Origin: Isoetes taiwanensis
Lineage: Eukaryota; Streptophyta; Lycopodiopsida; Isoetales; Isoetaceae
Assembly: GCA_021234155.1 (NCBI GenBank)
Contig: JAJEKV010000070.1
Span: forward strand, 6,630,602 to 6,694,601
Length of the DNA stretch: 64,000 nucleotides
Direction: 5' to 3'
The translations under genes were made by a program, and so were the position numbers. The stretch's first letter is position 1, and each line of letters opens with the position of its first letter. Under the pieces are notes generated by a model. That model saw only the letters and a list, made by a program, of their open reading frames with translations. It had not been told where the DNA came from and searched no databases. Shown in pieces: positions 1-11,552 of this stretch.

Positions 1-388
1 CTTCTTTTCAATACATTCCACTTATTTTAGTCATTTTCTTTGTGAAAACATTCTAAAATAATGCTAACTAGCAAAGTCTAGGACTCAAATTAATTCATAA
101 TGCTAGAAACTAAACTACTAATCATATATTTCATATAAACTAGAATGATGATAACGAAACTAGCCCGAAATTCATTCTAAAAGTTTCTATGGCTTAGCTA
201 AACAATACAAAATTTCACTCTCTTACTTTCTAGCGTTTGGCTAAAGAGCTCCAGGGTTGGTGCAATCCCGAAAAAAGTTAAGCTAAAATTATTATTTTTT
301 TCCCAATTTTTTCTATTTACTTTAGCCTTTTTTTTTTTTGAAAATGTGCCAAAAAATCGCCAAATAGCTAAGTTTAGCCCTTAAATTA
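1..388. other. AT-rich intergenic repeat remnant
   Basis: No credible gene. The stretch around 145-390 shares short phrases (TAGCCCGAAATTCA, repeated TAGCTAAAC-like words, long T and A runs) with 26850-27480, so both are probably decayed copies of one unidentified repeat family. This is a by-eye match only; no boundaries or coding capacity were found. Confidence 0.35.
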
Positions 389-572
389 TTCCATGGGTGT
401 CCCATGTCTCCCACCTTGTTCGGATTATTTATTGATGGGTTGGAAAGTTGGTTACGTGCAAATTGTCCTGGTGGTATTTTGCTACATGACTTTGTGGTGC
501 AGTTGCTTATATATGCAGATGATGTGGTCATCTTTGCGCGCTCCTCGGAGTGTATGCAAAGCCATTTAGCAT
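389..572 (+). pseudogene. LINE reverse transcriptase fragment (palm motif)
   Basis: About 60 codons read in one frame as the palm of a non-LTR retrotransposon reverse transcriptase. They start at GCPMSPTLFGLFIDGLE and run to the catalytic LLIYADDVV box, where the Asp pair binds metal in polymerisation. It aligns well with the same region of the minus-strand LINE at 31.7 kb (SPTLFGLYIDQLEEW then LMYADDVSLL). It is therefore a diverged relative of that family, not the same copy. The similarity stops at both sides: no endonuclease or thumb is found nearby, and the downstream frame runs into T/C-rich sequence. It is a non-functional scrap. Confidence 0.85.
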
Positions 573-1443
573 TTTTTCCGTTCTCCTTTTCATGTGCCAT
601 TTTCTTTCTTTCCCCACCCTCTCCCTCTTGATCACGTGCCCTTTTTCCCATATCTTTTCCCATTTCCCTCTCCCCTTTAATATTCTCTTAGTACTTAGCA
701 GTTTTAAGAAGTCAATTGATACGGTTTTATAGCAAAAAAGGCTAAGATTTGAACTTCATTGAGCATAGCAACTTCAACAAGACTCTCTTTTGTATTAACG
801 AACTGGGGCGTGAAGACAAATTACGAGAAGCGGATATGGAGAAAATAAAAGTAGAAGGAAAAAAGAGAGTTTGCGAGAAGATCACCGGTTGGATTTTGAA
901 GGTGTCGCATTGCACATAGCCATATAGGGGGCACCATGTTGTGAGTTACGTTCAATTGTTCTATGTATCTACTTCAAGTTATATTCTAGGTTATATGATG
1001 TGTAATGGCAAGGGCACAATGCATTGCTTGACATGAGAGAATGGAATGACATATCGATTATGTGTCGTGCCCAAGTTTTGTAATTTTACATGCCTGTGGG
1101 CTCAGAAACATTCTATACCTAGGCAGACTTTGATCCAAATGGCCAACAAACATGATCATGCCGTTGTCATGTGCCCAACTATTTTTGTCAATGTGACTCA
1201 AACTTTAATTAATGTTTACATTTTTACAAAGTTATCAAATAATCATGTCATGACTATGGGAACTTATTGTTCTGACGTCAAGTATGGCATTCAAAAACAT
1301 AATCAATTCAACATAATCATCATATAATATTACAACAGAAAATATATTATTGCAATATATTCATGCTTTCTCAGAGGATGGGAATTTCAGATGATGTACT
1401 GCAAAGTGTTTTTTTTTTTTTTGAAGGATCAAGTTAATTACTA
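573..1443. other. No recognisable feature
   Basis: AT-rich sequence without a gene that I can support. An open frame at 1046-1327 has no recognisable domain, irregular codon use and no conserved surroundings, so I do not call it. Confidence 0.3.
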
Positions 1444-1475
1444 CTAGTAATGGTGCCCAGCGTTGCTGGGTATAA
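1444..1475 (-). mobile_element. Helitron 3' terminus (minus orientation)
   Basis: Read on the minus strand this is a hairpin CCCAGC-AAC-GCTGGG (plus coordinates 1456-1470), then a short AT-rich spacer, then CTAG (1444-1447), followed by a T. Helitrons end with a hairpin about 10-12 nt before CTRR and insert between A and T, so the layout fits. It resembles the better preserved ends at 34413 and 42847. The element would extend to higher coordinates, but its 5' end was not found. The exon-like pieces near 3.4-3.9 kb on the same strand could be cargo. Confidence 0.7.
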
Positions 1476-1993
1476 GTTGAAAACTTGTAAATCATACGAC
1501 AGCAATGCTCCTAAGTCAGAAGGTGTCAGAAGATGTCCCTACTTATCTTCTTGAACTGCCCTTTTAAAGCTAGATGCTTTTCATTTTTTAAAGCTTCTGC
1601 AAGATCATTCGTAGAATGCAATAATAGTTCATAATAGGGTATGCATAATAAGGTGTGCATTGAGGTTGAAGTCAAGGTGCAAAAGTTACCTTGTTTGTTT
1701 TATAGATGTGTGAGACATCCCATTTATGTCAAGGATCATTTATAGCTTCAAGGTTTAAATTTTTATAATTTATAGTAAAATGCTCAATGTTGCTAGGCTA
1801 GAAAGCTGTTATTGGATAGAATGGTCTTGTAGCTTAATGATTGTTGGTAATGAATGTAGGATTTGTAATTCAACCTAATAAGGTGCCTTTTGGGACATTT
1901 TAGTTTTGGCGGCATATGGAATGTTCTTTGAAACAAATGATCCAAGCATATCATTTCATGTTTTTCTCAATCTAAGCATAACTCGGGTGCTCA

Positions 1994-2160
1994 ATGTCAT
2001 CGAGCTCCAAGGAGTGCTTGGTGTCGTCGGGCTCTCATCAGGCTTTCGCAGTAATAATGCCTTATATTCAAACTTGTAAGACGTGCTCAGTGTCACCAGG
2101 CTCTAAGGGCTATTCTGTGTTGCCAGGCTCTTATCAGGCTTTCACAGTAATGTTTAATAT
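1994..2160. repeat. Imperfect internal duplication
   Basis: A phrase of about 35 bases ending in TCATCAGGCTTTCGCAGTAAT is repeated about 120 bases later as TTATCAGGCTTTCACAGTAAT, with a third weaker piece between (CACCAGGCTCTAAGG). The open frame that covers it has no recognised domain. Confidence 0.4.
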
Positions 2161-2489
2161 TGAAACATTTATTAGAGGGAGTTGTATAGGTCAATATCTG
2201 AGAATTCTACAGTTGAGTGTCCTTGAGGGCAAGGTGATAGGTAATAATTTGCTCCTTAATTTTTTAGAGTACATTGGACAAATGATGATGTGGAAACAAT
2301 CATCTTTTATCTATTTTCTATTCGGAAGTTGTAGATCCAAATGGATACAAATTCCTAAAGGCAAGATGGTGGGTGAATTTGTTAAATTTACACTTGCTAT
2401 TTGGGGCTGTAATATTCTTGTGTATCTTTAGATCATATTATCTTTAGAGCATATTATATTTACAAAATTGTTAAACTTTTAAATCGCAG

Positions 2490-2596
2490 AGCCGCAATGA
2501 AGTATGAGCCTTGGAAGGGCAAGTGCAATTGTATAAAAGTATAGGAAGTATGAGCGTTGAAAGGGCAAGTGCAATTGTATCGAAGTATAGGAAGAC
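2490..2596. repeat. Two-unit tandem duplication, about 55 bp
   Basis: The phrase AAGTATGAGCCTTGGAAGGG plus the following GCAAGTGCAATTGTAT...AAGTATAGG is repeated once with a few changes. It is a simple local duplication with no coding content. Confidence 0.6.
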
Positions 2597-2776
2597 AGTA
2601 TACATGGTCCATGATAAGTTATAAAACTATCCTTCATGGAGTTAGAACTTACTTATCAAAGCATAGAAAAAGAGCAGAAGACATTGTAATAGTAGGATTG
2701 TACTGGCTTTGCTTAGTCATTCTTAAAGCATAGCTTGTATTGGACTCTAATAAAGAATAATATCTGGGGTGCCATT

Positions 2777-2830
2777 CTATGACCTATTGGTCTCCGTGGA
2801 CGTTAAAAAAACTATTCTATTCTATTCATT
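2777..2830 (+). mobile_element. LINE 3' end remnant with TTCTA tail
   Basis: The sequence GACCTATTGGTCTCCGTGGA, the following CGTTAAAAAAA and a short (CTATT)n run match the 3' ends of the LINE copies at 21.9, 30.4 and 34.5 kb. Only about 50 bases remain, a severely 5'-truncated insertion typical of target-primed reverse transcription. No convincing target-site duplication was seen. Confidence 0.75.
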
Positions 2831-3445
2831 CAAGGTTTTCCATTAAACATATATGGGTTACCTACCTATGACACTACATTGCACCATCCTAAAATGTTCC
2901 ATTTTCAGCCATCTCTAGATATAAGAATTACTAACAGCTAAAGCAGATGAAGTGCCACCTTTAATCATGTAATAGAACCTCCGTAGTAGCTTCAAAATAT
3001 AGTGCAAATAGCACTCAAAAGGATATAGGATGATCAATTATTGCTTTTAGCATTTGAAAAATTAACAGATAAATTAAGCACTCAAAAATTTAATCTGGTC
3101 AACAAATATAGCAGACCATAAACATGCATATATGAAATGCAAACAAAGGCTATAGATCTGACAATGGCTTCTTCATTTGAGCTGTAAGAATAAACAAATA
3201 TGCTGGAATGACTCAAATTAACTTGAAGCTTCAACTATTACAGCGCAAAGGACTACTTTAGCATCCTATTGCATCAGCATGCTAAGTTCATAACTGCCAT
3301 TTTTACTGTCTAAACATGACAATAAGACATACGCATGAGAATAAGACATATAGAGATATTCTCAGATGCAAAAATTATGGTAAAGTAAATTATGTATAAT
3401 GCTGGCAACACAGGCAACTGAATTCACAAAAATCTAAATGCTTAC

Positions 3446-3861
3446 CTCTTCTCAAGTACCAAATTTGCAGTTGCACGTAAACATATTTTGAATGGACTGG
3501 CAGAATCTGCAAAACCCATCAGTATAGTACCGCAATTTTAAGGAAGAAAAGAGAAACTACAAACATCTGGTCTTTTATGACCCTGCTTTTCATTGTGCTG
3601 CATAATTCATTCCAAGTTATCTCATGATCTATACATTATGCGTTGATGCTGCTGACTATCATCGCACTGGAAATCTAATGAATTTCTACGAAAGTACCAG
3701 AACCATAATGCAATACATCTAGGCAGATGAGGAGCATTGTGAGCAGCTGGGAAGTTGGCTGGTAATCTAATTGGATGGCTTTGAAGAATATGAGCAGCAC
3801 CTGTGATATATATACATCTCTCTGTTTGAATCGCATTACAGTACCAGATCCACCCCCGTCC
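3446..3861 (-). pseudogene. Exon-like fragments of an unidentified gene
   Basis: A 61-base segment at 3446-3506 (minus) is flanked by an acceptor-like TTTTGCAG and a donor-like GTAAGC and reads DSASPFKICLRATANLVLEK in one frame. Further upstream in the transcript sense, 3861 back to about 3790 begins with ATGGACGGGG and reads MDGGGSGTVMRFKQRDVYIS before a CAG/GTG donor-like junction. Spacing and signals look like plant exons, but I recognise no family. The pieces lie downstream of a minus-oriented Helitron 3' end (1444), so capture by a Helitron is possible. This is inference from splice-like signals only. Confidence 0.35.
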
Positions 3862-4094
3862 ATCTCCAGATCTTAAGCTCTGCTACTATAACCAAAATTG
3901 GCACCATTGCTATCCAAATCTGGCAAAAATAGAAATCTAAAAAAATCAACGAAATGGAAGAAGTTGTACCTCTTGCTTTTAACCTAGGGCATGTCGACCC
4001 TTCACAGATGAATTCATCTTCTGGGGTAATATTTTGGATTAGAGGTGCATTCTCTAGATCGATTTTCAGTGGATTATCCCTTTTCTCGCTTGAT

Positions 4095-4629
4095 CATTAG
4101 GGATTTTTTGAGATCATAAAAGGGCCTTCTAAGAACTGCTGACTAACAATCAGAAAACAGAACTGGTAATCCAGTCAGCAAAACAATTATAACTAACTCA
4201 CTGGATCACATTTTCTAGCATAAGTGTTGATAGAAAAGTCCAAATAAGCTCTTGTTTGGTGCAATAGATAGATCTCAATGAGATCTTTCCAACCTTGGGT
4301 GGTTTGGATATTTTTTAGCCCCGTAAAATAGTAAAAAATGGTAAAAACCATATTTTTTGGAGTTTTGACAATTATAAGTGGTTAAATATGTTCAAAGCAC
4401 CTAAGGTTAGAAAGATCTCAATAAGATCTATCTATTGCACTAAACGAGAGCTCATTTGGACTTTTCTATCAATAGTTATGCTAGAAAATGTGATCCAGTG
4501 AGTTAGTTATAACAGTTTTGCTGACTGGACCAGTCAGGCTCTGATTTCTGATTGGTAGTTCATTTATCTTCATTTGGCTTAGTTGGCATGTTTTGAAGGC
4601 CCTTTTTTAATCTAAAAAAAACCCTAATG
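4095..4629. mobile_element. Foldback MITE-like element
   Basis: A long inverted repeat. The left arm (about 4095-4305) and right arm (about 4390-4629) begin and end with CATTAGGG and its complement. They share long near-identical blocks, for example TAACTCACTGGATCACATTT and the GCAATAGATAGATCT block. The spacer of about 85-90 bases is AT-rich and contains its own small palindrome around ATGGTAAAAACCAT. No protein is encoded. The transcript could fold into a hairpin of about 200 bp. No clear target-site duplication was seen outside the arms, so the superfamily is unknown. Confidence 0.8.
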
Positions 4630-5032
4630 GCAGGGCAAGGAAATTGATTAACTACTCAAATCCTTTATTCATTGGCTTCTCACTCTCCTTTAACCATATT
4701 TATTCATGGTTAGAGATGTTTGCTAAAGCGGTTTTTCTCTTATCCTTAGATTGGATGATCCCTTCCTTAACAGCTCTGGCAGATCAAGACGCCTGATCAT
4801 CTTTAGCTCTATCAAGGAATTCATATGCTCCAACCACAAACTTAGGGCAGAGGATGCCTGTAGCGGCACGTGCGGCAGCTAGCTGAAGCTAATAAAAAGA
4901 ATTTCTGATGTGGCGTCATCTTGTCCGTTGAGTTTGGGCAGCAAATCTTAGCCCTCCGAGTTAGGGCTGGATACAACACCCTATAACATTATTATATAGG
5001 ATGTAATAAGTACAAGAAGAGCGATACTAGGG
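4630..5032. other. Spacer, possible 3' part of the adjacent LINE
   Basis: No gene. The part from about 4870 to 5032 has the composition of the adjacent minus-strand LINE and may be its 3' untranslated region. No poly-A or microsatellite tail could be identified. Confidence 0.3.
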
Positions 5033-5087
5033 TGCTCCTGCCCACACTCGGGCGAGCACCCACATGGCACACATACCTACCTACGAC

Positions 5088-6289
5088 TCACGGGACAAAC
5101 CTGCCAAAGCTGTCTACAATGAGGAGAGTCCTCTCCCATACAGCTGCCTTGTACCTCAATTGCGGGATCAACATCCCCGGCTGCACATCCATATTCCTGA
5201 ACACCTTCAGGCGTCGCCGCTTCCAAATGAGCCACAGTAGCCAAGCCTTACACAAAGGAAGGCTAGATGCCGAAGCTGAGACCACCCAGTAGGATACACC
5301 CCCAGAAGAACCTCTTGACTACGGAGCGAGATGCGAAAGAGGCGCTGGACCCACTGCCATGCCGGTTGGATCTCTGTGCAAAGAAACATACAGTGCTCCA
5401 GAGTCTCAACACAAGCACCACACATCGGCCAGCGATCGCTAATCAGAGGATTGATCCTGTGAATCCACGTATTCAGTCTCAAGGACCGATGTACTATCTG
5501 CCACATCAACACCCGAATCTTGGGAGGCAAGATTGGGTTCCACACCCATCTCCAGATGTTACCCCAGTCGTCTCCTGGCACCTGTAGACTCCAGCCGTCC
5601 GAGGGAGGCAGCTCATCCTGAATTGCCAAGAGCTCGTAACAGGACCTGACGAAGTTTGAGGGGTCAACTTTTGGATGACAGCTCCACACCCGCCCTGACG
5701 CTACCGGGGGGTTCAGTGGCAGCGCGTTAGCCACCTGCGCCCAGATAGGACAATCCTGCTCCTCAAGTCGAAACCTGTGACGAAAAAGCTGCCAGGGCGC
5801 CAGCTGCCCGTCGATATACCACTCCCCCACCATCAAGACCCTATGATGCGCCCACCTGTGCTGGACTCGGGGGTCGACGGTTGCCGCCAGCACCAAAGGT
5901 GAAGCACCTGGGCCGAGCGGGATCCACCATGGTGATGCCTCTAACTGAATGCAACTGGAAGCATCAATCGCAAACAGCGGGCGGACCTGCTCCCAGGCTC
6001 GCAGGAGCCCCTTCAGAAAGGGGAAGGCATTAACATATGGCCTGATATCCACAAATAACGCCCATGGAAGCCGCACAGGCACGGGCGGCTTATGGAAAAC
6101 TATGGAGTGAGACAGCGACTGATGAAGCAGGACCATGCCCGGGGAGTCGAGTCGATTCTCGAGAATCGCACAGATGAACTTGGATACCAGGACCTTACTA
6201 TAGAGCGAGAGGTCCAGAAAGCCGAGGCCACTTGCAGCTTTGGGGCGGATGCACTTCCACCAGGCTACCTTGACGACGATGTACTGCAA
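5088..6289 (-). pseudogene. LINE ORF2 C-terminal half with zf-RVT domain
   Basis: 360 codons are open on the minus strand, GC-richer than the surroundings. The protein is the region after the polymerase in plant LINE ORF2. It starts in the conserved VAWWKCIRPKAASGLGFLDL block and ends with a zf-RVT zinc-binding region (PPKIRVLMWQIVHRSLRLNT, then MCGACVETLEHCMFLC with C-x2-C-x5-H-x4-C). At about 5285 the frame shifts: the family's next block, LLWLIWKRRRLKVF, continues in another frame to a stop at 5088. No reverse transcriptase or endonuclease precedes it, so this is a 5'-truncated insertion. It belongs to a different LINE clade from the copies at 21.9 and 30.4 kb. Confidence 0.88.
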
Positions 6290-6323
6290 AGTCTTGTTGC
6301 ATTGTACTAGAGAATTTATGTTT

Positions 6324-6532
6324 CAGGAGATTCCAATGTCTTTGCCAAGCATTTGGAGGATAGAAACTACATTTTTTATTTTGTAACTAGACATTTGATT
6401 TAGGGAACTTTATATTACAAATTACAGAGGAGATTCCAATGTCTTTGCCAAGCATTTGGAAGATAGAAACTACATTTTTTATTTTGTAACTAAACATTGA
6501 TATAGGGAACTTTATATTACAATTTACAGAGG
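6324..6532. repeat. Two-unit tandem duplication, about 104 bp
   Basis: The block beginning AGGAGATTCCAATGTCTTTG and ending TTATATTACAAATTACAG is present twice in a row with a handful of substitutions. It starts just outside the LINE fragment's 5' edge and has no coding content. Confidence 0.8.
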
Positions 6533-7409
6533 CAAAAGTCATTATCAAAATATGTAATTTCTGTAAAAAGGAACATTATCAAAAACATGTAATTTTTGTA
6601 AAAAATAATCAAACGTGCTTTTGACTAGTTTTTTTTTTTTTTTTTCCTCCGAGTGGACAATGTAAATTTTATTACTAATCGAAAAACGACAAGCAAGGGG
6701 GCGTTCATGTATATATCCAAATTATTCTTGCAAAAAAAAAGCACTTGAGCACTCTCAAAGCATAAGGATGAACTAGTTGGCCTTAGGATCAACATGCCAC
6801 GGGTGTGACCCATCCAATTCATCATAAAGTGCATATTGTTTGCAAATGTGAAAAATGGTGTTAAAAGAAACAAACAATTTTGCTTTTTCTTAATTTAAAT
6901 TCTAAAGACTATATTGTTTCAAACATATTTCGATATCCCATATAGTCTACTGCAAGCTTGTAAATTTTTTCACATAATTGTTGCATAAGGTCTAATCAAA
7001 GTTGTGTGCGCCAAGAGCTGCAATTGCAAATGTGTTTTAGAAAACTCGTACCAAATGTCCAAAGGTTTTGCTTTCTGTTCCACTTATTCAAAACCATTTT
7101 CAACCCTAAAAAGCACACATTCCAACTTAATTCTTATTTTTTATGATCCGACGTATAGGTATGGTCCGTAGTTCGCATATACTCTTCGTTGATTTGTCTA
7201 TAACTTGCATGTATTATTTGTGCAGCCAACTCTACATATGAGATTGTGTTATAAAACCCAACTACGCAGCTAATCCAACCCAATCTATTCCCCAAGTCTG
7301 CGTTACTGCTAGTTATATTTTATTGGTAAAACAAAGATGGTACAAAACTTCCTCTTTAACAGACCAGATGGGAAGTACTAAAGGAGGAGAGTGACAAAGA
7401 ACTAACTAA
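6533..7409. other. AT-rich 3' flank of the receptor kinase
   Basis: No gene supported. It contains a small duplication (ATTATCAAAA...TGTAATTT twice, 6540-6605), a T run near 6630-6645 and otherwise unremarkable AT-rich sequence. A 3' untranslated region of the kinase gene would lie at the right edge. Confidence 0.35.
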
Positions 7410-9398
7410 CTATGTACTCAACAAATGAAGCTCTCCATCTTCTGTGCTGCTGCTACTACTATGGCGGGCCTGCTTGCTATTGTTTTCACTTGTTTGTAGA
7501 ATTATTTCAGATCCCAAACTTCCTTGACTAGTAAAGACATCTCCACTACTATCAAGAATAGTAATCTTGTCCAAAATCGCACTCAAAGAGGCCACAATTG
7601 AGGTCATATTAGGCCGATCCCTTCCCTTTGGCTTCATGCATTGAATTCCAAGTTCAAGTGCTTCCATAAGAGGCATAGGATAGGATCATGAAGAATTGGC
7701 AAGGATGTGTCCAAAAGACTTACCGAGTTTCCTTCAAAAGTTTCAAGGCATGCATGAATTGTCACTGCGTTTCTCCTAAGCAATAGCTCTAGAAGTACAA
7801 TTCCAAAGCTATAAACATCGCTTTTGGTAGTAAGTTGCATGGTCTTATGATACTCAGGATCCACATAGCCTGGTGTTCCCACTATGCTAACATCACTAAG
7901 GTGAGTATGTGTTGTATTAGGACCAAGGAGAGAGAGGCCAAAATCTGACACATGTGCATTGAAACTCCCATCTAGAAGGATGTTAGAAGATTTAACATCT
8001 CTATGTATAATGTTGGGAGAAGCATAAACATGCAAATATTCAAGGCCTTTGGCTGCTTGAGTTGCAATTTGAAGCCTAGTCTTCCAACTGAGGTGAAGAT
8101 CGGGTCTATCATATAAGCAATGTGAGAGAGACCCGTTCTCCATGTATTCGAACACAAGAAGCTTCTCTTCTTCACAATATCCTACCAAGTTGACCAAGGA
8201 TGAGTGATGGACCCTACCTAAGAGCTTCAGCTCAGCATCAAATGAGTCATCATTTTCTGCATTAGTGGCGCGCTTGATGGCAACTACGTGTCCATTTGGT
8301 AAGTTACCCTTGTACACAGCTCCATAAGCTCCCTTGCCAATCATCATCTCTGGACTAAAGTTGTTAGTTGCAAGGCGCAACTCAGATAAGGAGAATTCAG
8401 AAACTTTATGAGCAAGCGTGCCCCAGTGCTTATTGACACTTGATCTATTCATCATTTTACTGAATGTCAAAGTTCCAAATATCACTGCAGCAACTAAAAG
8501 TAGACCTCCAATCACTGCTGCAGCCACTATTCCTGCCACCTTTGTAGGGGATTTACTATGTGAGGAGTTGCAGGTGTTATTTGGTGAACAGCATTGCCTG
8601 TCCGAATACGGCCCGCACTGCTTAGACTCTTTGGTGCTGCTGTTGCATCTAACACAATCTAAACAAACCTTATCAGTTGTTGAAGGGCATTGTGATAATC
8701 CGACGTCTTCGTTGCGCAGCTGATATGTCTCATTTCCACACTTTGAAGTTGAAGTGCACATTCCTTGGCTGACGTTCAAATTTGTTGTAGTCTTAACCCC
8801 ATTACCCCAACACAGTACCTGCATTTTTTGGTCCAGCCTTAAACCGCATGTATACAGCCCTCCTGCAGCAATAACTGAGAATGGCACATTTTCAGGGTAC
8901 TCTTGTTGCTGATAATTATCACCTCCCCAACATAATACATGATGATTCTCCTGCAGCAAGCCACAAGAATGATACAGCCCACATGCTAAAACGGAAAAAT
9001 TATGCCCACATTGTTTCCCCAACAGAAAACTTCTCGACTGTTCGTTAGTAGCTGATGTTTTTGAATTTGGCAGGGACCGAGGAGTAATCTATGCCCCAGC
9101 AAACAGGCGTTGAGCTGCTGTAAGTAAGGCCGCACATGAAATACCAGCCTCCTGATAGAGCTCTCAGCTGCAATCCTGTTGGTGGCGTTGTATCACCATA
9201 TTGGCTGATTCCCCAGCATTTGGGTTCCAGAGTTTTTGCTTCTAGTGCGCATAACGAAGAGTGGGTTCTGTCAAATCCGGCTGCCATAGCCGAAATCGTG
9301 CTCATGTATCCCACTCCTCCTCCCTTTTGTACCAACAACAACATGGCCGCTAGCATCGTCCACATCCTTACCATTTTGCTCCTCTTAATTCCTGCCAT
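7410..9398 (-). pseudogene. CRINKLY4-related receptor-like kinase, frameshifted
   Basis: A CRINKLY4/CCR-type receptor kinase: a plasma-membrane Ser/Thr kinase with an extracellular seven-repeat propeller and TNFR-like Cys region. Known members act in epidermal and organ patterning. In order, I see a signal peptide (start at 9398, MAGIKRSKM... then a LAAMLLLV core), crinkly repeats with the (A/C)GL...CWG signature, a Cys-rich block (CPSTTDKVCLDCVRC), a membrane helix (VAGIVAAAVIGGLLLVAAVI) and the kinase. The kinase shows GKGAYGAVYKG, VAIK, HRDVKSSNILLD, DFGLS and GTPGYVDPEY, and should be catalytically competent. Two lesions break it. Near 9022-9060 a crinkly repeat is scrambled by a frameshift. 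At 7675-7684 the tandem pair ATAGG-ATAGG (5-bp duplication) throws the C-lobe out of frame; removing one unit mentally restores the HDP-MPLMEALELG continuation. The tail ends at 7410. No intron is needed elsewhere. Family call is firm; pseudogene status is likely. Confidence 0.88.
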
Positions 9399-10340
9399 TT
9401 TGTTCTGAAGTAGGTTACTACTGCAAAATAAGTGCCAGATTATTCTCATACACAATTGAATTGAGTTGACAATGTGCCTACAATATTATAAAATTTCCAC
9501 ATGGGCCTTCTTTTCCGTGAAAAGGTAGTAATGTGAGGTCATGCTTGTAACACTATTGTTCTTATGCATCAGCTTGGACATAACAATTACAATAATCATC
9601 ATCCTTACATAGAAGCTTCTAATTCTGACTATATTTTGTCTTATCTCTTCATGAAAGCCAACAAGATTAACTTAAGCAATACTATTAGGAGATCATGTGC
9701 TTCCTTCGATTTCTTTTGCTAGTTTGCTCTCTCGTGCTCGTTGACCCGCCATTGACCACAAACTAGAAGTCTGTCCATTTAGACCTATAGCCAGCCTAGA
9801 ATTTGAATCTCTGAGCTACAAAATAGCGCCATTTGGTACTGTAACCTTTGTGAGCCTCTGTCTCATTTGCAAATTCCTTTTGAGCTTTCTTCTTTTTCCA
9901 ATCCACATGCATCCAAAAAGAATTCAGACAATAGCCCCCCGTGCCACGCACTGAGGGCGGGCATCGGTTATGTTTAAAAGCCATCCTCTTGATCTACATG
10001 AGCCTTCCAGAGTCTTTTAGCCATCCTTTACCTCCTCCTGCATTGCCCCCGCCATGGCCACCCCTCTGGATCGAGGAACCAGAGGAGCCTTGCATCCCCT
10101 CAGCTTATCCCAATGACATGCATATCAATAAGAAGAACACACAGTTCTCCCCACCATGGGCAGACATGGCATCGAGACTTCTCCTGATAGGAGTACTTTG
10201 ACACAATCCCTGTTCGCAAACAAGATGACACTGGCAAGATTGACAGATATATCCTGAAAAGGGAGGTGAGAGCAAAAACACGTGCAACAAGCATGGCCCG
10301 TTAGACACAAGGCAGATACACCCATATAGCAGCGAGCCGT
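9399..10340. other. Upstream region of the kinase and GC-richer junction
   Basis: No gene supported. 9399-9900 would contain the kinase promoter, but no diagnostic element stands out. From about 9930 the sequence becomes GC-rich and may be the 5' part of the LINE that holds the ORF1 relic starting at 10341. Confidence 0.35.
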
Positions 10341-11552
10341 ATGAATCCATCCTCACCAGCTACACCGAAGCAGATGCCTGAGGAGCACTGGAAGCAGATC
10401 CAAACCATGGTGGAAGGCAACACAGCTCGGATTGCATCTTTGACAGAAGAAATGCAGACCTTCATGCCTAAACTATTCAAAAAGCAACTCAGCACAGAAA
10501 AGCTGCGCGTTTTTGGCATGGAGACCCGCATCCAACAGCTTGAAGACGGCCTTCGTCAGGCACACGTGGAGAGTCAGCAAGACGGAGCATAGCTTACAGA
10601 CCTCCATACCACCCTGAAAATCCTGTCTGCTAGAATGATTCCATAGCTCGAGGCGAAGAACAGTTCGAATAGGAGACCCGGGCAAATCTGTCGCTACTCC
10701 GCAAAGAGGCAGAAGGGAGGGCAGCCACAATCAAAAAGACATTACAGGAAGCTAGGGAAACGCAACGAACACCTCCAGACCCTCCAAGGCAAGCTCAACA
10801 ATGCGCTATGAACACTTCTTAGCTAAGGAAGCAGAGTTGGCCTCCAAACTTTAGGGACTGGAGCATAGGTCGAACAAGCAAGATCATAAGGTACGAGAGC
10901 TATGGGCCGCAATCACTCAGCAGGGCAAAGGCCTACTGGCAAAGGCTCATGAGCAGATCTGACATTGCATGCGTGAGCTGGCAAGGCAAGACAGGCTCCA
11001 GCAGCAGCTTAGGTCTGAACTGCAGGGAGGGAAGGCCACTCAGCAATCTGCAACAGCTGCTCCAGCTCATACTAATGCTACCATTCCCCCACGGCAATCG
11101 GGAGCTTCTGCGCAGTCAGCAAGCAACCCCTAGCAGGCAACCAACAACAAGTGCAGAGACAAGGAACATTGCCTCGTGGCTCATTGAGCAACAAGAGCAG
11201 AGTCGTAGGAGACATATATAATGTGGTAGTTCGAGGCCTTCCTGCAGTGGAGGGAGAGCACCTCACGGAGTGTCTACGCACATTGGTCCTGTCACACATG
11301 AGGTTTCATGCCCCCATATACATTGCCTGGGCTAGCCGCCATGGTGTTAGACAACTAGACCACCCACACATTATCAAATTCACAGTTGCTGATGCACTGG
11401 TAAGAGATGCCATACTACGTCAGGGGGTGAAACTGAAAGGCACCTCAATGTATATCGATCACGACCTCACCCATCAACAAGAACAACGTAGAAGGGAGTT
11501 GGCTCATGTGCGGACCATCAATTGCGCCAGAGGCACAACGGCCCTTGTCTAG
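10341..11552 (+). pseudogene. LINE ORF1 relic
   Basis: The relic of an RNA-binding ORF1 of an L1-like LINE. The first part (10341-10592) is a coiled-coil-like segment with heptad-rich runs such as TARIASLTEEMQTFMPKLF. The middle is broken by stops. The last part (about 11205-11552) reads NVVVRGLPAVEGEHL, then VRQLDHPHIIKFTV, LVRDAIL and LKGTSMYIDHDLTHQQ. This matches the ORF1 at 25316-25789 box for box (NLVIRGMPEEAAEDL, LQPHHPRIVKFSV, KMDILKQ, LKGTSLYLDFDLTKSQQ). The arrangement is that of the L1 ORF1 RRM-like and C-terminal domains. No ORF2 follows. Confidence 0.8.

Noticed and set aside
389-572. Retron or DGR reverse transcriptase
   Set aside because: Sequence aligns with the LINE RT of the same window and has no associated non-coding RNA or template/variable repeats.
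1046-1327. 93-codon open frame
   Set aside because: No domain, irregular composition, no supporting context.
5267-5587. Plus-strand frames over the LINE fragment
   Set aside because: Antisense shadows of the zf-RVT coding sequence.
8418-8723. Open frame antisense to the kinase
   Set aside because: Shadow of the Cys-rich and transmembrane part of the receptor kinase on the other strand.
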